This document shows positions 24,983 through 33,988 of a DNA stretch of 64,000 bases, one piece after another; positions within the stretch are counted from its first letter, which is position 1; each line of letters starts with the position of its first letter. The position numbers and the translations under genes were made by a program. The stretch is taken from positions 372,001-436,000 of the forward strand of contig NZ_CP053346.1 in assembly GCF_013113735.1 (NCBI RefSeq). The letters run 5' to 3'. Source of the stretch: Sphingomonas sp. AP4-R1. Lineage in GTDB: Bacteria; Pseudomonadota; Alphaproteobacteria; Sphingomonadales; Sphingomonadaceae. The notes beneath the pieces are model-generated. The model had not been told where the DNA came from. It did not search any database and saw only the letters and a list, made by a program, of their open reading frames with translations.

Positions 24983-26413
24983 TCACAACTCTCCCCCTGG
25001 CGTGCCGCTGCCGCCCTCCTCGCCACGACGCCGCTGCTTGCGGCGTGCGTTCCCAATGTCGGGCCTGCGCCCCAGCCGCGCTCGGCCGGTTCGCTCGCCA
25101 GCGCACAGGCGGTCCCCGCCTCGACCGGCCAGTGGCCGGGCGAGGGCTGGTGGCAGGCCTATGGCGATCCGCAACTGGATGCGCTGATCCGCGAAGGTCT
25201 GGCGGGATCGCCGGACATCGCGACGGCGGCCGCGCGTGTCGCCCGCGCCGAGGGCATGGCCCAGGCGGCCGGTGCCGCGCTCGGGCCGAACCTGACGGCC
25301 AATGGCCGCGCCGGCGGCACCAAGCAGAGCTACAATAACGGCATCCCCGCCGAATTTGTGCCCAAGGGCTGGAATTCGACCGGGGATCTGTCGCTGGGGC
25401 TCGGCTGGGATCTCGACCTGTTCGGCCGCAACCGCGCCACCCGCCGCGCCGCTCTGGACGAGCGCGACGCGGTGCGGATCGACGCGACGGCCGCGCGGCT
25501 CACGCTCGCCGCCTCGATCGCCAGCGCCTATGCCGATCTCTATCGCCTCTATGCCGAGCGCGACGTGACGGAGCAGGCCTCGCGCATCCGCACGGACAGC
25601 GCGAAGCTGGTCGCCGATCGCGTCGCCAACGGTCTCGATACCGAGGGCGAGCGCGCGCAGGCCGATTCGCAGGTGCCCGCAACCCGCGCCGACATCGCCG
25701 TGTTGGACACGTCGATCGAGCTGGTCCGCCATCAGATCGCGGCGCTCGTCGGCGCCGGGCCGGATCGCGGCCTGACGATCGCGCGGCCGCAACTGGCCGG
25801 GCTCGGCATGGCGGCTTTGCCCGCCAATATCGGCATCGATCTGGTCGGCCGTCGCCCCGATGTCGTCGCCGCCCGGCTACGCGTGGAAGCGTCGAACCAG
25901 CGGGTGAAGGCGGCCAAGGCGGCCTTCTATCCGGACGTGAGCATCTCGGCGCTGATCGGCTTCCAGTCGCTCGGCCTGTCGAACCTGCTCAAGCAGAACA
26001 GCTATTATGGCAACGCGGCCCCGGCCGTGTCGCTGCCGGTATTCGATTCCGGCCAGCGCGCGGGCGATTATCGCTCGCAGCGGGGCGATTATGACGCGGC
26101 CGTCGCCGATTATGATCGCACCTTGCTGACGGCGCTGCGCGAAGTGGCCGATGCGGTGAGCAACCGCGCCGGCCTGCAGCGCGAGGATACGGATGCGCGC
26201 ACCGCGCTCGCCCGCAGCGAGACCGCCTACAAGATCGCCCGTCTGCGCTATGAAGGCGGGCTCTCCACCTATCTGTCGGTGCTCACCGCCGAGGATGCCG
26301 TGGTCGCGGCCCGTCGCCGCGTCGCGGATCTTCAGGCACGCGCCTACACGATCGACATTGCATTGATCCGCTCGCTCGGCGGCGGCTTCGCCAGCGAACA
26401 AGGAAAAGGCTGA
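24977..26413 (+). CDS. NodT-family outer membrane factor lipoprotein of a tripartite exporter
   Basis: 478 aa. Lipoprotein signal with lipobox LLAAC (Cys24), then two OEP repeats: GEGWWQAYGDPQLDALI at the start, DLSLGLGWDLDLFGRNRAT in the first repeat and APAVSLPVFDSGQRAGDYRS in the second. It forms a trimeric outer-membrane/periplasmic channel for the EmrAB-type pump encoded by the next two genes. Its stop TGA shares one base with the next ATG. The start is supported by the signal peptide; the nearest SD-like GGGAG is 20 nt away, so initiation may be leaderless. Confidence 0.9.
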   Translation: MVSQLSPWRAAAALLATTPLLAACVPNVGPAPQPRSAGSLASAQAVPASTGQWPGEGWWQAYGDPQLDALIREGLAGSPDIATAAARVARAEGMAQAAGAALGPNLTANGRAGGTKQSYNNGIPAEFVPKGWNSTGDLSLGLGWDLDLFGRNRATRRAALDERDAVRIDATAARLTLAASIASAYADLYRLYAERDVTEQASRIRTDSAKLVADRVANGLDTEGERAQADSQVPATRADIAVLDTSIELVRHQIAALVGAGPDRGLTIARPQLAGLGMAALPANIGIDLVGRRPDVVAARLRVEASNQRVKAAKAAFYPDVSISALIGFQSLGLSNLLKQNSYYGNAAPAVSLPVFDSGQRAGDYRSQRGDYDAAVADYDRTLLTALREVADAVSNRAGLQREDTDARTALARSETAYKIARLRYEGGLSTYLSVLTAEDAVVAARRRVADLQARAYTIDIALIRSLGGGFASEQGKG

Positions 26414-27624
26414 TGGCCGAAGATAATCCCAAGATCGACGCGTCCGAAATTCCGCCCGAAGTGAAGCGGCAGGAAGAAGCGTCCAAGCCCGCCGCGCCCG
26501 CGAAGCCGGAGCAGAGCCAGCCCGATCCGGCCGAGCAGAAGGCCAAGCGCAAGCGCCTGCTGACCATTCTCGGCATCGTCGTCGGCGTGATCGCCGTGAT
26601 CCTGCTCCTCTATCATTTCCTGATCGGCGTGCGTCACGTCTCGACCGACAACGCCTATGTCGGCGTCGATTCCGCGCAGATCACGCCGCTGGTCGCGGGC
26701 CAGGTGGCCGAAGTGCGCGTGTCGAACACGCAGTTCGTCCATCGCGGCGACATTCTTCTCGTGATCGATCCGGCCGATGCGCGCATCGCCGCCGATCGCG
26801 CCGCCGCCGATCTCGCCCAGACGCGCCGCCAGCTGACGCAGACCCGCTCGACCGGCAGCTCGCTCTCCGCCGAAGTGACGGCGCGCGACGCCGATATCGA
26901 GCGCGCCCGCGCCGAGCGCGTTTCCGCGCAGGCAGATTTCGCCAAGGCCCAGACCGATCTCTCCCGCCGCGAGAAGCTGGCCGGGGCGGGCGCCGTCTCG
27001 GGCGACGAACTGACGACCGCACGCAACGCCTTCGCCACCGCCCAGGCCCGTTTGCTCGTCTCGGGCGCGGCCATCAATCAGGCGCTCGCCAACAAGAAGG
27101 CCGCGCTGCAGCGTCTGGCCGCCAACGAAGCGCTGACCGAGGGCCCGACCGAAGAGAATCCGGACGTCGCCTCCGCCCGCGCCCGCTATGACGCGGCCAA
27201 GCTGGACCTGAGCCGCACCGTGATCCGCGCGCCGATGAGCGGCATCGTCGCCCAGCGCAACGTGCAGGTGGGCCAGCGCGTGGCGCCCGGTACGGCGGTG
27301 ATGATGGTCGTCCCCTCCGCCTCGATGTATGTCGATGCGAACTTCAAGGAAGGCCAGCTGAAGAAGGTCCGCGTGGGCCAGCCGGCCACGCTGAGCGCCG
27401 ACATCTATGGCGGCAGCGTGGACTATCACGGCAAGGTCATCGGCTTGGCCGGCGGCACCGGCTCCGCCTTCGCGCTGATCCCGGCGCAGAATGCCACCGG
27501 CAACTGGATCAAGGTGGTGCAGCGCCTGCCCGTCCGCATCGCGCTCGACCCCAAGGAACTGGCCGATCACCCCCTGCGCGTCGGCCTGTCCATGGACGTC
27601 GACATCGACGTTTCGGAGCACTGA
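26413..27624 (+). CDS. emrA: EmrA-type membrane fusion protein
   Basis: 403 aa. A 48-residue charged, Pro/Ala/Lys/Glu-rich cytoplasmic head precedes one membrane span (about 49-71), then the biotinyl-lipoyl-like half motif VAGQVAEVRVSNTQFVHRGD, a long alpha-hairpin (about 110-215) and the second half motif IRAPMSGIVAQRNVQVGQRV. It bridges the DHA2 pump and the outer membrane channel. The head is longer than in E. coli EmrA (about 25 residues). Confidence 0.9.
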   Translation: MAEDNPKIDASEIPPEVKRQEEASKPAAPAKPEQSQPDPAEQKAKRKRLLTILGIVVGVIAVILLLYHFLIGVRHVSTDNAYVGVDSAQITPLVAGQVAEVRVSNTQFVHRGDILLVIDPADARIAADRAAADLAQTRRQLTQTRSTGSSLSAEVTARDADIERARAERVSAQADFAKAQTDLSRREKLAGAGAVSGDELTTARNAFATAQARLLVSGAAINQALANKKAALQRLAANEALTEGPTEENPDVASARARYDAAKLDLSRTVIRAPMSGIVAQRNVQVGQRVAPGTAVMMVVPSASMYVDANFKEGQLKKVRVGQPATLSADIYGGSVDYHGKVIGLAGGTGSAFALIPAQNATGNWIKVVQRLPVRIALDPKELADHPLRVGLSMDVDIDVSEH

Positions 27625-27626
27625 GC

Positions 27627-29159
27627 ATGGCAAGTGCGGCGGCCACCGCGCCGCAGGCCAGGCCGGCGGTGAACCCCTGGCTGGTGGGCGTGATCCTCGC
27701 GCTCTCCAACTTCATGGTGGTGCTCGATATCTCGATCGCCAACGTGTCCGTGCCGCATATCGCGGGCAGCCTCGCCATCTCGCCCGATCAGGGTACGTGG
27801 GTAATCACCTCCTATTCGGTGGCGGAGGCGATCTGCGTGCCGCTCACCGGCTGGCTCGTCGCCCGCTTCGGCACGGTCCGCACCTATCTCGTCGCGATGA
27901 CGGGCTTCGGCATCTTCTCGGTGCTGTGCGGCCTGTCGACGACGCTGGGCATGCTCGTCGCCTGCCGCATCGGCCAGGGCATTTGCGGCGGCCCGATCAT
28001 GCCGCTCACCCAGACTTTGCTGATGGCGGTGTTCCCGCCGGAGAAGCGCGGCCAGGGCATGGGCCTGTGGGCGATGACCACCGTGGTCGCGCCGATCGCG
28101 GGCCCTTTGCTGGGCGGTCCGATCAGCGACAACTGGTCGTGGCACTGGATCTTCTTCATCAACATCCCGATCGCGATCATCTGCGTCGGCGGGTCCTTCA
28201 TCAACCTGAAGAGTTTCGAGACGCCGACGCGCGCCGCGCCGATCGACAAGGGCGGGATGATCCTGCTCGTCATCTGGGTCGGCGCGCTGCAGATCATGCT
28301 CGATATCGGCCGCGACCATGACTGGTTCTCGTCCGATCTGATCAAGGTGCTCGCCGTGGTCGCGGCGATCGGCTTCGTCGCCTTCGTCATCTGGGAGATG
28401 ACCGAGGAGCAACCGGCGGTGAACCTGCGCGTGTTCCGGCACAGGGGCTTCACCATGTCGGTGATCTCCCTCTCGCTCACCTACGCGATCTTCTTTTCGG
28501 CGATCGTGGTGACGCCGCAGTGGCTGCAGGGGGCGATGGGCTATACCGCCACCTGGTCCGGCTTCGTCGTGGCGTGGCAGGGGCTGTTCGCGGTGATCAT
28601 GTCGCCCATTGTCGGCAAGCTGGTCGCCAAGACCGATCCACGACGGATCTACACGATCGGCGTGCTGTGGATGGGCGTGACGATGCTGATCCGCTCGCAC
28701 TGGTCGACCGATGTGGATTATTTCCACCTGATGCTGCCGCATCTGCTGCTGGGCATCGGCATGCCGATGTTCTTCGTGCCCGTCACGATGATCGCGCTGG
28801 CCGCCGTCGATCCGCATGAGGTGCCGGGGGCGGCCGGCCTCCAGAATTTCGCGCGCACGCTTTCGGGCGCGTTCGGAACGTCGATCGCGACGACCTTGTG
28901 GCAGAATGGCGCGGAGGCGCAGCGGTCCGAACTGACCAACATCCTCCAGCCCGGCCTCTATCAGGATCAGCTCGCCCAAGCCGGCTTCGTCGGCGAACGC
29001 GCGCGCGGCCTGCTGGAGCAGCTGGTGATGAGCCAGGGCTTCGCGCTGTCGCTGGTCCATATCTTCCAGGGCGCGGCCGTGCTGCTGTTCATCAGCTCCA
29101 CGCTCGTGTGGTTCGCACCCCGCCCGCGTGCCGCCCCGCCGCCGGGGAGCGCCCACTGA
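27627..29159 (+). CDS. emrB: EmrB/QacA-type drug:H+ antiporter (MFS DHA2, 14 spans)
   Basis: 510 aa. Starts 2 bp after the emrA stop. LDISIANVSVPHIAGSL (motif D1 with Asp), WVITSYSVAEAICVPLTGWL and GQGICGGPIMPLTQTLLMAV (motif C region) are hallmarks of DHA2 transporters. It would expel hydrophobic toxic compounds or fatty acids across both membranes with its two partners; substrates are not predictable. The operon ends in a strong hairpin. Confidence 0.92.
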   Translation: MASAAATAPQARPAVNPWLVGVILALSNFMVVLDISIANVSVPHIAGSLAISPDQGTWVITSYSVAEAICVPLTGWLVARFGTVRTYLVAMTGFGIFSVLCGLSTTLGMLVACRIGQGICGGPIMPLTQTLLMAVFPPEKRGQGMGLWAMTTVVAPIAGPLLGGPISDNWSWHWIFFINIPIAIICVGGSFINLKSFETPTRAAPIDKGGMILLVIWVGALQIMLDIGRDHDWFSSDLIKVLAVVAAIGFVAFVIWEMTEEQPAVNLRVFRHRGFTMSVISLSLTYAIFFSAIVVTPQWLQGAMGYTATWSGFVVAWQGLFAVIMSPIVGKLVAKTDPRRIYTIGVLWMGVTMLIRSHWSTDVDYFHLMLPHLLLGIGMPMFFVPVTMIALAAVDPHEVPGAAGLQNFARTLSGAFGTSIATTLWQNGAEAQRSELTNILQPGLYQDQLAQAGFVGERARGLLEQLVMSQGFALSLVHIFQGAAVLLFISSTLVWFAPRPRAAPPPGSAH

Positions 29160-29165
29160 TCGACG

Positions 29166-29205
29166 GGGATGCGGCGCCGAAATCGGTACTCCGGCGCCGC
29201 ATCCC
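29166..29205 (+). terminator. terminator hairpin of the exporter operon
   Basis: A perfect 14-bp stem (GGGATGCGGCGCCG / CGGCGCCGCATCCC) with a 12-nt loop begins 7 nt after the emrB stop. There is no long T run after it. Confidence 0.65.
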
Positions 29206-29298
29206 TGTCGCAAAAGCGCCTTATTGCGCGAGCAGAGGCATTGACCATATCGCGTCGACCGCCTTTGCGGCGACCAAGTCTTTCAGAGTGGATCGATC

Positions 29299-30063
29299 GT
29301 GGCGAACAATGCCCTCAAGCCCAGTTTCTGGCGTCGGGAACATCATCTGGACCGCATGAACATGCGCCAGCTGGTCGTGGCTTTCTTCCAGTATCCGGCG
29401 ATCATCGCCTACATCCTCATCGCGATCGTGGCGGCCGTCGTGTCCGGCCTGTATCCCACCTCCGCGCTGCAGACGATCGCGGCGGTCGCCAGCTCGATCC
29501 TGCTCTATCCGCTCGTCTGGTACGCGCTCCACCGCTGGGTGCTGCATAGCCAGTGGATGTACAAGGTGCCGTTCCTCGCCTCCACCTGGAAGCGCATCCA
29601 TTACGATCATCATCAGGACCCGAACCACCTGGAGATCCTGTTCGGCGCGCTGCACACGACGCTGCCGACGATCTTCCTCGCCTCGGCGCCCGTCGGCTGG
29701 CTGATCGGCGGCCTCGGCGGCGCGGCGGCCGCCTTCTCCTCCGGCCTGCTGATGACCTGCTTCTACGAATTCTGCCACTGCATCCAGCATCTGGCCTACA
29801 CGCCGAAGCATCCCGCGCTGGTGATGATGAAGCAACGCCATATGGCGCACCATTTCCATGACGAAACCGGCAATTTCGGCATCACCAACTTCTTCTGGGA
29901 TCGCCTGTTCGGCACGATGTACGCCAAGGTGAGCGAGCGGAAGAAGAGCCCGACCGTGTTCAACCTGGGCTACACGCCCGAGGTCGCCAAGCGCTGGCCG
30001 AAGGTTGCCGAGCTGTCGGGCGGCGTCGCCACCGGTCATCCCTCCACCCGCATCAAGCACTGA
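29299..30063 (+). CDS. fatty acid hydroxylase / sterol desaturase-superfamily membrane enzyme
   Basis: 254 aa from GTG 29299. It has the di-iron histidine boxes in order: HRWVLH, HYDHHQ, HCIQH and HMAHHFH, with at least three membrane spans around them. These enzymes hydroxylate or desaturate lipids with O2 at the membrane. Sphingomonad sphingolipids carry 2-hydroxy fatty acids, so lipid 2-hydroxylation is a reasonable guess, though carotenoid and other hydroxylases are in the same superfamily. It is followed 14 bp later by a GNAT-fold gene that may also belong to sphingolipid synthesis. Confidence 0.82.
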   Translation: MANNALKPSFWRREHHLDRMNMRQLVVAFFQYPAIIAYILIAIVAAVVSGLYPTSALQTIAAVASSILLYPLVWYALHRWVLHSQWMYKVPFLASTWKRIHYDHHQDPNHLEILFGALHTTLPTIFLASAPVGWLIGGLGGAAAAFSSGLLMTCFYEFCHCIQHLAYTPKHPALVMMKQRHMAHHFHDETGNFGITNFFWDRLFGTMYAKVSERKKSPTVFNLGYTPEVAKRWPKVAELSGGVATGHPSTRIKH

Positions 30064-30077
30064 GGCCCCACTCCTAT

Positions 30078-31253
30078 ATGGCCACATCGAGCGCGACGAC
30101 GATCCGCCCGGTCGTCACCAAGGCGGACCGCAAGGCGTTCGTGAACCTGCCCTTCCGCCTCTATGCGGAAGATCCGGCGTGGGTGCCGCCGCTCAAGGAT
30201 GAGTCGATGGGGCTCATCACGCCGGGCAAGAATCCGTTCTTCGAGCATGCCGAGGCCCAGTTGTTCCTGGCGGAGCGCGGCGGCGAGATCGTCGGACGTA
30301 TCTCCGCCTCGATCGATCATGCCTGGACGCCGATGCCCGCCGACAAGGGCGGCGGCGCCGACAGCGGCAATTGGGGCTATCTGGATGCCGAGGATCAGGA
30401 AACGGCCCGCCTGCTGATCGCGCGCGCCGAGGACTGGCTGCGCGAGAAGGGCGTGAAGCGCTCGATCGGCCCGATCTCGATGTCGATCTGGGAAGAGCCG
30501 GGCCTGCTCATCCGAGGCCACGATCAGTCGCCGACCGTGATGATGGGCCATGACGACAAGCGCTACGAAGCGTGGGTCGAGGCCGCCGGCTATGCCAAGG
30601 TGAAGGATCTCCACACCTGGGAGCTGGACATCACCCGGCAATTCCCGCCGCTGATCCAGCGCATCATCCAGTCCGGCGAGAAGAATCCGCGCATCCGGAT
30701 CCGCAAGGTCGACAAGTCGAAATTCGCCGAGGAAGCGGCGATCATCCTCGCCATCCTCAACGATGCGTGGAGCGACAATTGGGGCTTCGTGCCCTTCACC
30801 GCGAGCGAGATCGCGTTCGCCGGCAAGAAGATGAAGCCGATCATCTTCAACGATCTGGTCCGCGTGGCCGAGCTGGACGGCGAGCCCGTCGCCTTCATGA
30901 TGACCTGGCCGAACCTGAACGAGCTTCAGGCGGACCTGAATGGCGAGCTGTTCCCGTTCGGCTTCATCAAATTGCTGTGGCGCCTGAACGGCGGCTTCTC
31001 CGGCAAGCCCAAGGTCAACACGATGCGCGTGCCGCTGATGGGCGTGGTGAAGCGGCTGCAGGCGAGCCGCATGGCCAGCCAGCTCGCTTTCATGATGATC
31101 GAATATATCCGCCGCGATTCGGTGGCTTATTATGGCTCCACGCGCGGTGAGATCGGCTGGATCCTCGAGGACAATCAGGGGATGAACTCGATCGCCGAAG
31201 CGATCGACTGCACGATCAACAAGACCTACCGGATCTACGAAAAGACGCTGTGA
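30078..31253 (+). CDS. GNAT-superfamily protein resembling bacterial ceramide synthase (bCerS)
   Basis: 391 aa. Two GNAT-like halves: N-terminal FVNLPFRLYAEDPAWVPPLK and FLAERGGEIVGRISASIDH, then a C-terminal half with RVAELDGEPVAFMMTWPNLN and EIGWILEDNQGMNSIAEAID. This architecture and the AEDPAWVPP opening recall, from memory, proteins long mislabelled dATP pyrophosphohydrolase that include the Caulobacter ceramide synthase. If right, it N-acylates a sphingoid base with acyl-CoA. The adjacent fatty acid hydroxylase gene supports a lipid role. Not proven from sequence alone. Confidence 0.6.
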   Translation: MATSSATTIRPVVTKADRKAFVNLPFRLYAEDPAWVPPLKDESMGLITPGKNPFFEHAEAQLFLAERGGEIVGRISASIDHAWTPMPADKGGGADSGNWGYLDAEDQETARLLIARAEDWLREKGVKRSIGPISMSIWEEPGLLIRGHDQSPTVMMGHDDKRYEAWVEAAGYAKVKDLHTWELDITRQFPPLIQRIIQSGEKNPRIRIRKVDKSKFAEEAAIILAILNDAWSDNWGFVPFTASEIAFAGKKMKPIIFNDLVRVAELDGEPVAFMMTWPNLNELQADLNGELFPFGFIKLLWRLNGGFSGKPKVNTMRVPLMGVVKRLQASRMASQLAFMMIEYIRRDSVAYYGSTRGEIGWILEDNQGMNSIAEAIDCTINKTYRIYEKTL

Positions 31254-31573
31254 CGGCCCTGCCCTGGGCCGAGGACGGCGCCGGTCTCCGGCTCGCCGTC
31301 CGCGTCACGCCGAAGGCCTCGCGCGGCGCCGTGGCCGGGATCATCGCCGATGCGGATGGGCGCCCCCTGCTGTCGATCCGGATCGCGGCGCCTCCTGTGG
31401 ACGGGGCGGCCAATGCGGGATTGATCCGCTTCCTCGCCAAGCAATTGCGGCTGCGGGCCAGCGACATCACGATCGCCTCGGGCGAAACGGGCCGGGTGAA
31501 GATGGTCCGCCTTGCGGGCGATCGCGAAACGCTGGCCGAAAGGCTCACCGCCTTGGCGAACGGCACGGGATAG
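31250..31573 (+). CDS. yggU: DUF167 (YggU) family protein
   Basis: 107 aa. LAVRVTPKASRGAVAGI, IRIAAPPVDGAANAGLIRFL and SGETGRVKMVRLAG are the DUF167 landmarks; the family is a small alpha/beta fold of unknown function found beside RNA/protein quality genes. The start is GTG at 31250 overlapping the preceding stop (GTGA), so it is co-translated with the GNAT gene. Confidence 0.87.
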   Translation: MTALPWAEDGAGLRLAVRVTPKASRGAVAGIIADADGRPLLSIRIAAPPVDGAANAGLIRFLAKQLRLRASDITIASGETGRVKMVRLAGDRETLAERLTALANGTG

Positions 31574-31581
31574 GGACTGTG

Positions 31582-31680
31582 CCCCCCACCCCGTTCGTGC
31601 TGAGCGAAGCCGAAACACGGGCTTCACGCGGCGTCCCTGCGGCACGTTCTTCGACTTCGCTCAGAACGAACGGAGTGGGG
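31582..31680. repeat. dispersed inverted repeat, family A copy 3, extended
   Basis: The core CGTTCGTGCTGAGCGAAG...CTTCGACTTCGCTCAGAACG is flanked by GCCCCCCACC and GTGGGGGGA, lengthening the inverted repeat by about 8 bp on each side. It follows yggU directly. Confidence 0.85.
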
Positions 31681-31742
31681 GGAGATCCGAAAGATCTGCG
31701 GGTCGATCTCTGAGGTGGGGCGTATCCCGCGCAACCCAGGCC

Positions 31743-32522
31743 CTACCGCAGCACCGCCCACACCGGTGCGTGATCGCTCGCCTTTTCCTTGCCTCGCGTG
31801 TCGCGATCGACGCCCGCATCCGCCAGCCGGTCGGCCGCCGCCGGGCTGAGCAGCAGATGATCGATGCGGAAGCCGGCATCGCGCGCCCAGGCGTTCATCG
31901 TATAATCCCAGAAGGTATAGACGGGCCCGCGCGGATGGATCGCGCGGATCGCATCCGTCCAGCCGGCATGGATCAGGCGGCGGAAGGCGGCGCGGCTTTC
32001 GGGCTGGGAGAGCGCATCGTCCGCCATGCGGCGCGCATCCCAGATATCGTCCTTGTGATCGGTCGGGATCACGTTCCAGTCGCCCGCCAGCACCACCGGC
32101 TGTTCGCTGGCGAACAGGGTCTGCGCGCGCTCCAGCAGCGCTTCGAACCAGGCCAGCTTATAGTCGAACTTGGGGCCGGGCTGCGGATTGCCGTTCGGCA
32201 GATAGAGGCCGCCCACGATCACGCCGCCCACCGCCGCCTCGATATAGCGGCTGTGGCTGGGATCGGGATCGTTCGGCAAGCCGCGCTGCGTCTCGACCAG
32301 ATCCAGCCCCTCGCGCGCGAGAATGGCGACACCGTTCCAGCTCTTCTGGCCATGCCAGATCGCGCTGTAGCCGGCCGCGCGGATCTCCATTTCCGGAAAG
32401 CGTTCGTCGGGTGCCTTCAATTCCTGCAGGCAGGCGACGTCCGGCTTGGTCTCCTCCAGCCATTCGAGGAGGCGCGGCAGGCGTGCGCCGATGCCGTTGA
32501 TGTTGAACGTGGCGATCTTCAT
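31743..32522 (-). CDS. xthA: exodeoxyribonuclease III (XthA), AP endonuclease
   Basis: 259 aa of the exonuclease-endonuclease-phosphatase fold: MKIATFNINGIGARLPRLLE, catalytic Glu in DVACLQELKA, DWNVIP, RIDHLLLSP and the catalytic ASDHAPV near the end. It incises DNA at abasic sites in base-excision repair. ATG 32522 starts the conserved N-terminus; the longer reading upstream is noncoding. Last of the erpA, small membrane ORF, xthA run. Confidence 0.92.
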   Translation of the reverse strand: MKIATFNINGIGARLPRLLEWLEETKPDVACLQELKAPDERFPEMEIRAAGYSAIWHGQKSWNGVAILAREGLDLVETQRGLPNDPDPSHSRYIEAAVGGVIVGGLYLPNGNPQPGPKFDYKLAWFEALLERAQTLFASEQPVVLAGDWNVIPTDHKDDIWDARRMADDALSQPESRAAFRRLIHAGWTDAIRAIHPRGPVYTFWDYTMNAWARDAGFRIDHLLLSPAAADRLADAGVDRDTRGKEKASDHAPVWAVLR

Positions 32523-32566
32523 GGGAGCCGCATAGCGCAGCGACGCGCCCGGCGTCTCTGCCCGAT

Positions 32567-32755
32567 TCAGTGCTGCGCGTTCTGCAGCGGCAGATCGAAC
32601 TTCACCGTGTCCGTCGGCACCGGCGTGAGCAGCAGCAGCAGCCCGGCGAACAGACCGAGCCCGCCCCACACGAAGCTGCGGCGGCGCAGATCGGCGATGC
32701 CGCGCGCGATCGCGAAGATCCCGCAGATCAGGAAAACGAAGGTCCAGCTGTGCAC
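32567..32755 (-). CDS. small membrane protein between erpA and xthA
   Basis: 62 aa from GTG 32755; not recognised. Two hydrophobic spans: SWTFVFLICGIFAIARGIA and VWGGLGLFAGLLLLLTPV, separated by a short basic turn (DLRRRSF). No SD is obvious, so the start is uncertain; the longer frame would overlap erpA. Lies 13 bp after the erpA stop and 44 bp before xthA. Confidence 0.5.
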   Translation of the reverse strand: MHSWTFVFLICGIFAIARGIADLRRRSFVWGGLGLFAGLLLLLTPVPTDTVKFDLPLQNAQH

Positions 32756-32768
32756 GATGGTCGCGCGA

Positions 32769-33101
32769 TCAGACCGAGAAGCTGGTTCCGCAGCCGCAGC
32801 CCGAGGCGGCATTGGGGTTGGTCACCTGGAACGAGGCGCCGCCCAGCGACTTCACGAAATCCACGGCGCTGCCCCGCACCAGATCGAGGCTGACCGGATC
32901 GACGACGAGGCGAACGCCATCGCGCTCCGCCACCTCATCCTCGCTCTCCACCGTGTCGGCGAGACCGAATTTATACTGGAAGCCCGCGCAGCCGCCGCCT
33001 TCGACGGACAGGCGCAGGATGGCCGGCTTGCCCTGCTTGGTCGCGATCGTCGCGACCCGCTCGGCAGCGGAAGAGGTCAGGTCGATCGCAGTCTCGCTCA
33101 T
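32769..33101 (-). CDS. erpA: ErpA/IscA-type A-type Fe-S carrier
   Basis: 110 aa HesB-like carrier. The three Fe-S ligand cysteines are in EGGGCAGFQY and SGCGCGTSFSV, the usual Cx(60-65)CxC pattern. Such proteins take clusters from the SUF/ISC scaffold to client enzymes. ATG 33101 gives the family length. First gene of a small minus-strand operon. Confidence 0.93.
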   Translation of the reverse strand: MSETAIDLTSSAAERVATIATKQGKPAILRLSVEGGGCAGFQYKFGLADTVESEDEVAERDGVRLVVDPVSLDLVRGSAVDFVKSLGGASFQVTNPNAASGCGCGTSFSV

Positions 33102-33176
33102 GGGCGCAAGATAGGAAGCGCGAAGATGGGCGACAAGCTCCGCCCCGGACGTCACCATATACCGAAATCACCCAAT

Positions 33177-33890
33177 TCAATCGACGTCGTCGGGGCCGCC
33201 CGTCGCGATGTCGCTCGAACGCTGCTGCATCGCGACGACATAGTCGCCCGCCTGCAGGAAGGGCACCGGATTCACGGCGTGGCCGTCGATGCGGACTTCA
33301 TAATGGAGGTGCGGGCCGGTCGAGCGGCCGGTGGAACCCACCAGAGCGATCAGATCGCCGCGATGGACGAGCTGGCCCGAGTGGACGAGAATGCGCGAAA
33401 GGTGGCCGAAGCGGGTCTGCACGCCCTTGCCGTGCGCGACTTCGACCAGATTGCCGTAGCCGTTCGACCATTCGGCCTTGTCGACGATGCCGTCGGCGGT
33501 GGCATAGACGGCGGTGCCCTGCGGCGCCGCCAGATCGATGCCCGCATGCATCGCCGCCGCGTGGCGGAACGGATCGGAGCGGACGCCGTAGCCGGAGGTG
33601 AAGGTGGCGGCGTTGATCGGCTTGGCGGAGGGGACCGCGATCACGCCCTGGCCGATCGCGTCCTGCTTCTTCCAGCCCATGAACATCGCGTGGAACGCAT
33701 CGTCGCCACCCGAGACGGCGGCGGCATCGTCGATGGAGTCGAGCGCGGCCTCGTCGGTGACGTCGCCGATCTTGTCGCCAACCTGCGGTGCGGCGGTATC
33801 CGCGAAAGCGGGCGCGGCGGCGGTCATCAGACCGAAGGCGACAAGGAGAGTGGAGAACGAACGGAAGCCGGTCTTCAAACGTGCGGTCAT
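33177..33890 (-). CDS. M23 (LytM) family peptidase, secreted
   Basis: 237 aa. Signal peptide ends near residue 30 (APAFADTAA). The M23 domain spans ~95-215: HAGIDLAAPQGTAVYATADG (HxxxD zinc motif), RFGHLSRILVHSGQLVHRGD, and GSTGRSTGPHLHYEVRIDG (HLH motif). All zinc ligands are kept, so it is probably an active peptidoglycan endopeptidase in the periplasm rather than a degenerate EnvC-like activator. Short (about 60-residue) acidic linker precedes the domain. Confidence 0.9.
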   Translation of the reverse strand: MTARLKTGFRSFSTLLVAFGLMTAAAPAFADTAAPQVGDKIGDVTDEAALDSIDDAAAVSGGDDAFHAMFMGWKKQDAIGQGVIAVPSAKPINAATFTSGYGVRSDPFRHAAAMHAGIDLAAPQGTAVYATADGIVDKAEWSNGYGNLVEVAHGKGVQTRFGHLSRILVHSGQLVHRGDLIALVGSTGRSTGPHLHYEVRIDGHAVNPVPFLQAGDYVVAMQQRSSDIATGGPDDVD

Positions 33891-33988
33891 GCGATCCCCA
33901 ACGGAGGCTTAGCCCGCGTGAGAGCCCCCGCTCCCGCACGGTCAGGTTAAGCTGCCGTTCTGGAGATGCCCCTCCCGCAACGACGCAT

